Shown here piece after piece: positions 25,093 through 37,900 of a stretch of 64,000 bases of DNA. The position numbers and the translations under genes are program-made. Origin of the DNA: Boswellia sacra. Lineage: Eukaryota > Streptophyta > Magnoliopsida > Sapindales > Burseraceae. A model generated the notes under the pieces. It saw nothing but the letters and a program-made list of their open reading frames with translations. It did no database searches and was not told the DNA's origin. Numbering within the stretch: the first letter of the stretch is position 1; the number at the start of each line of letters is the position of its first letter. The stretch covers positions 109,264-173,263 of the forward strand of contig SNVD02003180.1 in assembly GCA_013180625.2 (NCBI GenBank), given 5' to 3'.

Positions 25093-25535
25093 ACAAGTTG
25101 TAAAGATTTCTACAACTTAGTGGAAAGCTTAGCTCGTGGAGCTAGGAGCCCGTGGACGTAGGCAAGGTTTGCCGAACCACGTAAATTGAGTTTGCACTCT
25201 CTTTATCCCTTTCCTCTTTACATTTACTTGCACTTGTGATTGTTCATCATTATTATTCTTTTGATTGCATCTTTGATAAATTCTAATTTCATCTTCTTCA
25301 CCTTTATTCTCAAAGAAAGAGTGAACTAATTTTGATCTTTCAATAAAAGTTTTCTAAATCCATTTTGATAAATAAAAACCCAATTCACCCCCCGTCTTGG
25401 GTTGCCATACTTGGGTCAACAAATAGCTTTTCGCATACAAAATGCACATAGAAATTCAACAACTGATCCAAAAGATGTGAAAAACGTAAGGTTCTCTCCG
25501 AATATTGAAACATTATGCAAAAACAAGCCTGGAGA

Positions 25536-25815
25536 ATAGGTACAACACTAATAGTTCTAGGAAGCTTAATGCCAATTTTGCAATCTTGCCTATCGCTATA
25601 TTACCCGAATATATACAAAATCAGCAAAAGCACTAATAAAGATGGGTACATGCCTAATAGTTTTACAAGTCAATAACGCCCGATGTTGCAATCCTGCCTA
25701 TCCTTATAGTATCCTAATATGTACACAGTCAGCAAAAACACTAGCAAAGATGGGCACATTCTTAATAGTTTTACAAATCGTAATAAAAATTTTGGCAATC
25801 CTGCCTACAGTACAG
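25536..25815 (-). repeat. About 108-bp tandem repeats 3' of MLH1
   Basis: TGCAATC(T/C)TGCCTAT-type phrases recur at 25579, 25687 and 25794 (spacing 108 and 107), each preceded by CTAATAGTT-like text. The array sits 120-400 bases beyond the MLH1 stop, so it probably lies in or near its 3' UTR. Confidence 0.8.
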
Positions 25816-25935
25816 TAACACAACAATTAATGTCAGAGGAAGACAACTCAATTAGATTAAACAACTTGGAGGTCCTCCAATAATACCCACCATTATCAAC
25901 TCGTCCATCTTGAAGTTTCAATGGAATTATTTGGG

Positions 25936-25980
25936 TTAGCATCTCTCGAAGATCTTGTAGAGCTTCTCCAGTGAAGCTAC
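25936..25980 (-). CDS. MLH1: MLH1 exon 16 and stop
   Basis: Encodes [14 protein letters not shown] then TAA (stop at 25936-25938). Acceptor TTCCTCTAG. The invariant C-terminal cysteine is present. Confidence 0.95.
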   Translation of the reverse strand, partial: VASLEKLYKIFERC

Positions 25981-28900
25981 CTAGAGGAAGCAAAGATCAT
26001 GAATCAGTCTTCAGTGAAAAATGAGGCTGAAGTTCAGTTACATCTGTCACCCCTCCACAGCTAAAATAAAAATTGAAAGCTGAAAGAGGAAGAGAGAACA
26101 TAATACGAGCCAGAAAAACAAAATTTAGCTCTGCAAAATGGACCAAAAGAGAATCCCATGAGGAAATATTTGCAGGTGTTTATAGTGAGTACTAGCGAAT
26201 AAAATAAAATTAAGAGTGCTGAAGTCAATTGATTTGAATAGTGTGGAAACCTAAGGCGGATTGGAGGAACTCTCCAGATGGTGGCCCCATCCGCCCGCCA
26301 TATACATTTAAATGCAACTCATTGAAACCCCGAAATCTAACAACAAAATTTGAAAAAAAAACAACAATAAAAATTTAAAAACTATTTCCATGAAAGCACC
26401 AGAAATCAGAATAAGCAGCAGTAATCATTCAGCATCCTACCTGAACAAATGTTCCATTTGTAGCCAATGACTTTGGTGGCTTGAGAAAGAGTCTCATAGC
26501 TGGAAACAAGACATGCTGAATTGACCATTCACGCTGAGCCCATGCAGTCTTTGCCTCTGAAAGTAGATCATGGTCAATTTCATTTTCCATTTCAACATTT
26601 TCTCCTGTGACCACCAACGAGCAAGAAGGTTGGAACTCCAGAGAGAGATTATAAATACATTATCAATCAACTGTCTTTGTAGCATTCCATATACCAACAG
26701 AGACAAACAAATCAGTGATCAATCACGTACAAATATAATAGACATAACATATTTGCAGACAGTCCGCCAAAAAGTGAAGGAATCGAAACAAGGTTAGCAT
26801 GTGTTAACATGAAGTGAAAGAGGGATCATTATCCGAAACTACCACATAGAAAAGATTTATAGTGGACAACTTGAATACCTACTAAATTAAGGATTCAGAA
26901 GATAGAAGAGTACAACAACTTAATAAGCACACTGGCGATTGTTCTCAACAAATACAAGCACATGGTAGGACAAAAGAACTTATAATAAAGCCTTTATAAC
27001 ATTGTAAAAATAATAAATAACCTCATGGTTTTCTCTCTCTTTCTGGTTAGCATAGAATTCACAAAGAGCAAAAGATACTTGATAACTGTGAAATTAATTA
27101 CTCCAAAGCTCCTATCACAGCTCCAGTAAAAAATGTTAGGATGTCAAAGCACTAAAAATCTTATGCCTCAAAAGTCAGTAGTATGCCAAGCAAAAGTGGT
27201 TGGTACTCCTTAACCTTTATGTCATTTAATAGACTTAATATCAACAGAGCAATACATAGAGCTCCAGGCGCAAAAATCCATACCTTCATTATTAGGGGGC
27301 TTCTCTTTATCTACAGGATTTGTAAAATGGTTTCTCTTTTTGTAAAATTGCAGACCTTCACCTGATGGGTTGGGCAGCAGAGGAGGATGCATGGCATAGA
27401 AGTTACCAAGGGCAGCTGCTACTGTTTGGAAGCAATTTTTTTCATCCTCCCAGTTAACCTACAATAATGACAAGAAATTACACTTTGCACATATTCAGGT
27501 TTACACTTCATGGCTTTCTCATAGTGCTTAAATATTCAAATTGGCATACAAGACATAAAAGCAATCTCTATTTTTCATGAAATCTGCATTAACGGATGGA
27601 AAAAATGCAAAGAAAAATCTTTCTTGTATTAAAAAAATAATAAATAAAAAAAATTAAAGAAATATATACAACTCTATAGAGAAGCTAAAACAGGAAAATC
27701 TATGACTGTTCTAGGAAAAAATGAGTACATATTTAAATAATGCACTAAGTGAAAGAAAATCATAGACATGATAGCAAATCCTAATAGCATTGACTAAATA
27801 AATAAAATATGCCATATTCTAAAAACAGTCCAGCCACGAATATCTCAACACTGTAGATGAAAGCACATGAAGCTATGATTCATAGGGAAAAATCCCCATA
27901 CCACACATTAATCATCTAGGACACTTGAAAACACCAAAACCACGTCCAAAACTAGCCTATAGAGAATAAGAAAATTGCCATCATTTTACCTATAAATGTA
28001 TAGGAATTAAGATGGGGCAGTCCACCACTGGGAATCAACTTAAGTGGCTTTTGATGCCCATATCCATAATTGTAAAATCAGCAAACAAACAATCAAAGGT
28101 AAATGAAATTAAAGAGTGTACAAAGTATAAGCTGCCTCCCTCACCATTAGAGAGTTTCCATGTCAGACAATTAATTTTCAGGCTAAAACAAATACCAACT
28201 TCGCTTCACCCTATATGCATTGTGATGATCTTTTCCACTCTTAATTAAAAACCCAAACAAAAAATTAATTCAACTAACTTTCAAAATTCTATAAATGATG
28301 TCGAGCATAAAGTTTCATGGTTAGTGAAAACACCCAGCTTGAGCAAACTAAGATGAAAAAACTGAACTGAGGGCCATTTGTGCGCTCATGCATGTGCAAG
28401 TCTATGACATAACTTGATCATTCAGTGAAATTTGTAAAATATCATATTTTAACTCAAACATCACCACTTTCACAAATAATTTACTGAAATGGAAGATTCA
28501 TTGGAAATATATCATATTTGAACTTTCGAACTTACATCATTGCCCAAACAGAGAACAAATTCTGGAATGCCGTCCATGTCAGGGGTATACTGGTCTAATA
28601 TGACAGGAAGCCTGCACAAGTTGCCATTTGTGTCAATTTTAATGCAGAAATACTCCTCCAGCAGTTCAGCTTTCTGTTTCAGCAGTTCTGTATTCATCTA
28701 TACAAGCACCAACAGAGATACAAGTCAATATGTGTTCGTAAATCTGCACCAGTCAGAAAATTATTTTCTTCCCACATTTATAGCACTAATTGAGAACAAA
28801 ATGAATGAAAAGATTTGACGCAGATAGGATAAGATGAAACTTAAGGGATATTATGCTTAATGATGCCAAAAAAAGGGCTTCATTCTCGCCACCTTTTTAT

Positions 28901-31900
28901 TATAGAAAAAAATCTATAATTTGTTTTATCCCACAAAGAATGCATTACTAAAAAAAAAAAAAAAAAAGGGAAACCATGAGAAATAAATTTCCATTAATTC
29001 TACAAGAACTCTTCACTATAATAAAACGCCAACCAGTTTCTCATGAATTCTACAAGAACCCCTCAATACCATACCAAAATCCAACCCATTTGCCTTGATG
29101 GCAAAAAGAATGTAAATAAATCAGAGTCAACCTCCTCCAGAGTAATAAAGATCCCTTCTGCCTATGTAATCTTCTCTCCACTTACTCGAAAACTTAATGA
29201 ACTTAGATTATCACCAGGCAAATCAAAAGATCTTGGAAGCAATTAATGCACTGACAACTCAATAAATCTTGGAAGTATCCTCATTTGAACTTATCCCCAT
29301 CAAGGTGTTTTGTGCCAAAACAATAAGGTAACAATATAAACGAGTCCTTTATTTACTGCCCAATTACTGCCAGATTGTGGAACAGTTTATGCATGTAGCT
29401 AAAATTTCAGGGGTTAGATTAGACATATGTGGTGATCTTCTGAAGGATAATTCATTTGCCTTTGGGGAAGGGAAGAAAGCTAAAATTCTGTGGACGTGTG
29501 CAATGTTAGCTCTTCTTTGGGTTTTGGTAAGAACGAGAAGAGAAGATTTTTGAAGAAAAATGTGAGGATCAACTTGGTCGTTTGCGGGACAAAATTAAGC
29601 TTTTAGCTTCCCCTTGGGCCTCAGTCATAAAGGAATTTCAAGATCCTCTTTCTTTTTTGGTCATCTTAATTGGGAGGGGTTTTGAGTTGTCTTGAGAGTC
29701 CTCTTGGGCACAGGGGTCTTTTTGCATGCAGATACTTAAAAGATTCTTTCTTGTACAGTTTTAGATGCCAGAGTCAGGCATGTTTGCTCTTATTGAGTGA
29801 ACACCTGTCCACATTATGTATTTGTTCTCTATATATATATTTTTTCATAGTTTCTCATAATTTTGGTTAAAAAAAAAAAGTAATATATTAGTTGTAAAAT
29901 ATTTACAGTAGAGGCAGCCTAGACATCCAATGCAGAGACAGAATTGTCGCAAAGGAGAGCAAAAAAACACTACAAAAGCCTAAACAAAAGCCAGTATAAT
30001 CTGCATAGATCAAAAGCAGTGTGAAAAGGCAACTCATAACCCAGCCCCAAAATAATAGGATCAGAATCATACTAAGCCCCCTCCCCAGTATGCTGGATTG
30101 AGAAGAACCAAGAATCTATTTATTTTAGGCATCTAGATATTTTATTAGTTATTCTAGTTTGATTTTATTTTCCTAAAGCTAATTTCTTCTTGAAGATTTT
30201 ATGGCTTAGATATTTTATTTCCTTGTTTAATTAGGTATTAGCTACTATAAAATGGGGCCTTAGTTTATTCTATTGTCAAACTTTGATAGATTCTTAATAA
30301 AGAACATAGGTTTCCCTTCCCATTCTCTCTGGTTCGTCTCCCCTTTTTTCTAAGTTATACCACAATTCTTTTCTTCTAATTTATCCATCATTTTCTTTCC
30401 CCTTTTCTCTTAATTTCTTAATCTACTTCACTTTCTACCTATCATATCCAACATCAGTTAAGCATCTTGAAAAGCTTTTGTAGCAGGAGCAAAGGAGAAG
30501 CCAATGATTGAGCTTTGTCCCACAAAATGCTGACTTCTTTTTTATCCTAAAAGATCATACTGTTTCTTAGTTTTCAAATCACCTATAACAAGGCTGATAC
30601 TGCAAACTTCCACAGGACTTTAGCCTTCTTCCGTTCCCAAATGCGGACATCTTTTCCATTATCAAAGCTGAACATGTTTTCGGATTGACCCACTGAATTT
30701 TTGCTTCTATAAATAATCTGTTCCACAGAATGTATGCCACAGGGCAATTAAGAAAAAGATGAACCACTGACTCCTCATTCTGTTTACACATAAAACACCA
30801 AAAAGGGGATAGCTTGAGTTTGCAAGATATCTTTTGAATAATCTCTGCAGTGCTGATTTTTCCAAGCGTCATAATCCAAAAAACAAAAAAAAGAGGACTT
30901 TCTGCTGCAAATTTTGCATTCCAAATCATATTAAATTGTTTGAAATCTTCATTAGAAATTTCCTTCCAAAGCCTCTCAAAATAGAAGCTGAGAGAATAAG
31001 ATCGGCTTGAGTTTAGCTTCCAGATTCTCACATCCTATCTGAATTCATTAATGATGACATTATTGATCTTACCCATGAAATCTGAGAACTCTTGAAAATC
31101 TCATTCAGGCTTCTTCTAGAATTCAAGTTCCAGCTCTAGCTCACATTTGAGTCAGGAGTGATGTGGTAAAAAAATAGTAGCATTAGCAGTACACAACCTG
31201 AACTAGTGAGGAAGGCTTTCACATAGACAAATTTCTTCCCACATCCGAAAAGAAAAACTTTTTACCATGTCAGAAAACTAGAGCAGTATGTTCCTATAGA
31301 AAAGATATTTCTTCAAAATTGCTCCATGATTTCTACTGGACCAAAAATTACCAACAGTAGAAGCCCATTAATTTGTGTAGGCTCTTGATGACAGCATGCA
31401 AAGAGATCCATTTTCTAAAGGGAACCTTCAGAGCCACTTAGCCAACAAAGCTCTATTCTTCTTTCTTAAACTCCCTATTCACAATAAAGTGAGGAAAGCT
31501 TTAACATGACCGAATCTTGGAAACACACCTAAATCTTTTTAGATCTAACTTGACATGAAAGATTAAATTAACCAAAACTAAATCAGAAGTAATTTCAGAA
31601 GATTCAAGAAACTTGAAAAATAAACAGTAAGAATCAGAGAAGATGGTAAATGGTTCTACAAGCCAATCAATTTAAAGAGAGAATGTTACTTCGGCAATCT
31701 TCTCTTTCAGGTCATCATTCTCACTGCTTTCTGGATCCAAGTCTTCTTCTTTGAGAGCCAACACAATCAACTCGACCAAAGGTGCTGGTTCACTTAGTTG
31801 TATAGCATTGAAATGGGAAAACCTTCGCAGAACTTGCTGATATATGAGTTCTTTACTGTAAAACAAAAGTGAATATTTCAAACAAGTCATAGAACTACTC

Positions 31901-34900
31901 ATACTGAAAAAGAGCAGAAGCTGGTGCTTTGAAAGCCACCTTGAAATGGCTTGGGAAGAAAAAGAGTTACTTTTTTGTTCCACACTTATTCCAGTGATTT
32001 GTTTTAAATAAAGAGAACATAATACAAAAGCCATTAGTATAAGCAGTGACTTGCAGAGGATAAGAAACAGATATATAAAAAGTAGATATGTCAAGAGTGA
32101 TAAGTAGAACGAAGGGAAAAAAAAAAAAAAAAACTGCCAGTAAAAGCTAGCAAATCAAAAAGGGTGACTATTCTCAATTTCTAACTTATAATTTCATTTC
32201 CTGATAAGATGAAACAGGTGGAATACACAAAAGATAAATAAACAACAAATTCTAAATTCTGCCAGGAACTTTATCAGCTCCTATAATCACAGAATTTAGG
32301 AGTAAATGGAATTTCAAATAATAGAGTAGGCAGAGCTACTACCTTAGGTTCACCACATTTGCAAGATATAGATTAGTGTTATGCTGAAGCAATGCAAAAT
32401 CATTATCTGCCATTCCAATATATGTGCAGTGTCTTACAATATCCAGCAGATCTGCAGAGGGATAATTGAAAAATGTAAAATTCATCCAACTAAGAAAGGG
32501 TTTTACTCTCAACACCAGAACAAATTCGATCAGGTTGTTACCCGAGTGACATTTGCAATCTATATCATCAATGAGTTCCTGAATACTGGTTAGATCTGCA
32601 GTTTCAATGGGGTTCCTTCTTTGCCTAACAGCAGACCTACACTTTGATCAGTTTATAAAAATCAAAGCAACCAAAAAGCATATAAAACACATTTATATTC
32701 ATAAAGTAAAACTGATATTGATGATATTGTAGGTAACCCAAAATCGTACCTTCTATTTATTTATTTTTCTTAAAGTCAATAAGAAAGATAATTAAAGTTT
32801 ATTGATGAAAGAAAGTAGAATCAAGATCAAGTGGAGGTCCACAAAAAGCAAAAAGAAACAGAAAAACCAAACAAACAGATTCAAGCAAGAAAAATCAAAG
32901 TACAGAAGCTGCTCAATCCTTTTTCTCAGTCCTTTTAAATAAAGAAGGAAGAAGTCCCTGGAAACAATTTTGAAAGTATAGCCTACAAAGAAGCAAGCAC
33001 ATAAATCTTCTCCCATAAGCTATTAACATTCTCTTTTAAAGAATATTAAAAAGTTCTCTTGTTCTTTCCACACCATAAGATCTAAAAAGCACCCAAATGA
33101 GATTTTAGAAGGGGGAAAAAAAAGAAAAAGAAAATGCTGATTAGAGCCAGAGGTCACACAACTTTATCTCTTCCTCAAGTGAACTAGACAGATAGTATGA
33201 TAAGTATCTAGGTTATTATTCCATGCCATATATTATACTGAATTCTTGTAAGGTTTTTTTGTGGAGATTTGTCCCCTCTTTTAGAGAGGTGAATAGACAT
33301 CTAGGTGATGAGGAATAGGGTTCCTCAGGTTAAAAGAAAGGGAGGGAGATGTAGATAGAGGAAAGAAGAGAAAAATACTAGAAAAAATAATCTTTTTACT
33401 AAAAGATTAAAAAAACAATAACAACCAAGTCTCAAAATAACATAATTAAAGGCTCCTATTTATAGGACCTTAAAATGTAGTTCTAATAGGAAATAAAATC
33501 CCATTAGGAAATAGAATCACAGTCCTAATTTAACTAGAAAATATCAAAAATAAATACTATGAAATATAGGAAACTATTGATTAGGAAAGCAACCCAATTA
33601 GAAGATCTCCCAATTTAGGAAGTCAAAATCCCTAATAATAGTCAAAATCCTTAATTTATTAAAATCCCTAAAATCAAATTGAAATCTCTAACTTTATTCC
33701 TAATTATAATCTAATGGGTCCTACACCATTGGGTCTAGGTAAATAAATAAATAAAATCAGAAGGATGTAAATCCATTGCTTTTAGGAGCTATAGCTAAGA
33801 AATAGACAATAAACATAGTGTACAGGTAATCTAATCATCAAATAATTCACCAGTATCATCATGAGTAATGACTCTTGAGTTACAACAGTCAATATTTATG
33901 TTTCTTATATCTACTAATCTAGTCTTGCTAGAAAGGGACTATTAGAACTCAAATATTATTTAAACTAATAATAATAACAATAACAATAATTTGATACCCA
34001 AAAACCTATTAACCTTTCTTCCATATTCACCACCATTCTAAATTGAGGGCTACTTCCAAACCTTACAACATTGGTAACCACAAAACTAGTGAGATACAAC
34101 ATCTAAATAGATGGCCCTAAGAGAATTTAAAAACTTGGCCCCTGATGAAACTAGGGGCTTTTACCACTCAATCTACCCTTGGGGTTGAACTTAAATATTA
34201 ATACTAGGCCCTCAACCAACAAATTAAGTTTTTAACTGTCTAAACACTTATTGAGAACCAAATAGATGAAACACTCTTAATAGTTACTAATTGAGGGCAA
34301 AACTAGAAGATAGCAGGGAACGACAAAATACAATTGTAAAGTAATTGCAATCACAACACTATCATCATACTATCAAAAAGGAAATTGTCAACGACCCCTT
34401 TTATATAATGATGCATGTCTTGACACCCTGGGATCAATGTACTTATTATACTACTAAAATCAATATTTTAATAGAAAAGATAAATTCATAAAAAGTAACA
34501 AGCAATCCTTCAGACAAATTTTCGAAAGCACACCAGAGCAACTTCCACTGCATACAACATGATTATTTGTATTTTAAGTATCGACAATACCTGATAGCAC
34601 TTAAACTGGAATGCCTTTCAAAATCATTAATTGGTTTGTTTTGCAGATAGGCATGCAACCTTCCTGCTGGATCCGATGAATCTGTTCTCACCATCTTATT
34701 AACCGGAACCTTTTGCGATTTTGACCCTATTTAAAAATGAAAGAGATAAAACAGCATTGAAGAGACTCAAGATAATGCAGAATTATATCAATTAGAGTTA
34801 CTTAACTTCAAACAAATATGGGGGTGAAAGCTTTGCACTTTAAGGGAAGTGCAAACACAATTAATATGCTTCTTAATTTATAAATATAAATAGAGGTCAG

Positions 34901-37900
34901 CCGTCCTTTAGAACCTAACTGAAAAGCCAACCCCTCATTATCAGCTTGATCTACAACATCGTATCAAACCCAAAGGTTCTATCCCGTCGGTTCTATAGTG
35001 GGCAAGCATATTGTTCCGTCTAGCACCTGTTTTTTGGCATTTTGTTCTTTTTTAATTTGACCGTAAAACCTAGACTATTCCATTGTTATTGACAAAGGGC
35101 ATATGACATCAAGTTGGCAAAGAGCTACATGAATCAAAATATCTTACTAACTTTTTCAGCTAGCTTGAATGATGTGAAAAGAAAAGTCCCTTAGGTGGCT
35201 CCATAGGTGGCTTTTTAAATTCACATTCCCAGGCCTCAACCTGGACAGGCAGTAACTACGAAGCTGGATTATAGTAGGGGCAAAGGGCATTTCTGAGGAA
35301 CAATAACACGCCTAGAGATTGGAGAGAAAAATGGTGAAAGCACCTTGCGAGGTTGACACTGACCCTACAAGATGAAAACCAGGGTGGTGAATAGCATTTG
35401 ATATCCCAGTAGTCCTACCATAGATGACAAATACCAGGCACTATATTATGGTTCAATTTTCTGCTTGGTCCATGACTCAAGAAAGAAAAAATATTAGTCA
35501 AATTGTAACAAATCTAGACTCTATATGTGTTTTCAAGTGCACATGGAACTTTGGAAAATCATTTGTTGTTGCATTCGTAATACTCTTGCAAGATTGTGAT
35601 ATAAAGGGTAAATTTCAGGATCCTTGAGAAAATACAAAAAAAGTAGTAAACTTGTTAGGTGCAGATGTAGCTCTGGGTTTCACAGTCAATGAACAAGGGG
35701 AATGTTGATGAATTTCTAGGTGTTAAAAAAAATAATAACAAAAAAACAAAAAATTTAGAACTAAAAAAATTTTTAAAAAAAATTATAAGCTTTAAAGCAG
35801 ATTTTCAATAAAACTTAAAACAAGAAGAACCATTTTATGATGAAATTAATAATTTTATAATACACAAGTAGTTTATCATTCCAACCACCTAGCGAATAAT
35901 AAGGTGATATTCTCACTAACCAAACACTGTATTCAGCTTTGTTGTTTCAAGTTGGGCACTTTTCATCTTCATGTTCAAGTTTCAGTGGGAGTGTGGGAAC
36001 TAACCCAATTTAAATAAATTTGACAGTGAATGTTGTATTTGAAGGACTTGAAAAACTCTTAATATCCTTGTTAACTAACATAAAATGAAGTGACCACTAC
36101 CCAAATCAAGTTCTCCCGAGGTAAATTTATTGAACTGAAGGTCAGCTTGTAAGCTAAAATATAAGTCTAACATCCCCTTCTCTTTTTCCATTGTTTCTCC
36201 TTCATCTCACCTACTCTGTCCCTAATCTTTGGCTTGAGCTTAACATCATTGAATGAATATCTTTGGAGGAGTTTGGAAATCAAGGGCATCCAACAAAACT
36301 AGAAAGAAAAAGTTGTCCATACCAGAGGGAGATATATTAAGTTCCAAATCCTTGCTTATAGACAATGGGCTAGATGGAAGGGATTCCACAGTCTGTCACA
36401 AGAATGAGGCAATAGAAGCACAAGAAAAGCAATAAATCAAATGACAAGATAGATAAAAAGATACTAAGAATTTATTTCTTGTCACAAAATTTAGAGATGG
36501 AAGACAGAAATTCAAAAGTCAATGATGGAGAATAAAGAATATATTTTTTTATGAACTATTTTATTTTAGCCTTTAAGATATTTTATTACTTGTTCAAGTT
36601 TGATTTTATTTTCCCCAACTTAATTTCTTGTTTAGGTAGGATTTTATGAGTAGAGATTTTGTCCTAGTTTAAATAGGTATTGGCTACTAATAGAAGGGGC
36701 TTAGCTTGTTCTATTGCAAACTTTGAAGGATTTTGTTACATAACAATATAAATTTTTACTACCCCAAGAAGTTTAGGAGTTATAGGAGTATGTCTTCCAT
36801 CTAGCCCATGATGACACTTCCCTTTCTGATAATCTATCATCTGAACAAATTATGGACAAAAGATTTATTTTTTATGGAATTGTTACCCCTTCCTTTAATT
36901 TTTGGGACTTTATAGATACATCTAATCCTCTATTGTAACCCTTTTCTTTTTATTCAATATAATTTTGTAGTTTCTTCTTTTCTTTAAAAAAAAAAAAAAA
37001 AAAAAAAAAGAATGTCCGAACAATAATAATAATAAAAAAGAATTCTGGAAAAAGAAAGACATTTGGTAAATATGCTCAAATTATACTTTACATTGACATG
37101 AAATGAAGAATTAAAAAAAAAAAAAAGGACTTCCAGGACACCAATGAAATATATAAGAAATCCCAAAGGTTATCAGCGCAAATGGCAAATATCAGAAACA
37201 GAATGAGTTATTTATCGTAAAGCAAACAATCACCTGTTGCCCAGTTTTTATTTGTATCATAATTAGCATGTAATGTGAGGTAAAAATGACCAAAAGCTTA
37301 GGCATATATTAAGGTTGTTTCAGTCTTCGGAAACACATCTGAATGGATAGGTTGTGCGATACAATCCTTTTTTTTTTTAAACCTAGAGGTCATATGTCCA
37401 AATCCAACTGTAGCCACCTACCTGGAATATTATATCCCACATATTTTTAGACCACCAAGGTTATAAATTCTAATAGTATTCTGACAGGTTTCAAGCACAG
37501 AACAAACACCAAGGATTTTTTGGGGAATAACAAATAAGTAATAATAAATTTAACAAGGCTACAATATCCCAGGCTACTGTGGAATATAGAGTTTCAATTT
37601 TGCAGGACAGAGTTTAGATTTTAGCATCTCATGGCTTTGAATTTAGAAGGCATACAGCAAAAAAATTTTCACCACTTTACCCACACAAATTAGGAAGATA
37701 TTTTCCATTAAAATTTTAACTTTGTGATGCCTAATTAGACTTCTAAGGTGCTTCCATTAAAATGGATTTATTGTTTGCCTCTACTAGCTTCCAATTTAAC
37801 TTTTCTTTCTTGTTTTTCTTTAATGGAAACTAATTTCAATTTTTTATCAAAAGGAAAGTAAAACAATTTAGTCTACATTTTTCCTTTTCTGGGACAGTGC

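Larger units (their letters stand above)
23549..25421 (+). mobile_element. Solo LTR, 1,873 bp, with perfect AATAG target duplication
   Basis: Starts TGTTAGCCCTAAGG and ends CTTGGGTCAACA, so the ends are TGTTA...CAACA. Immediately outside are AATAG at 23544-23548 and AATAG at 25422-25426. No primer-binding site, polypurine tract or internal domain adjoins, so it is a solo LTR left by recombination. A TATA-like CTATAAAAGG lies near 24556, giving a plus-strand orientation. Ends and content suggest a copia-type LTR, but without coding sequence the superfamily is inferred. Confidence 0.88.

Noticed and set aside
25805..25993. Minus-strand 62-codon ORF at the MLH1 3' end
   Set aside because: The true frame of this segment is the last MLH1 exon encoding [14 protein letters not shown]; the ORF is another frame of it.
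26494..26797. ORFs on both strands around MLH1 exon 15
   Set aside because: Frame and strand shadows of exon 15 and its acceptor side.
31672..32094. 140-codon ORF over MLH1 exon 12
   Set aside because: The N-terminal two-fifths is intron; only 31690-31855 is coding.
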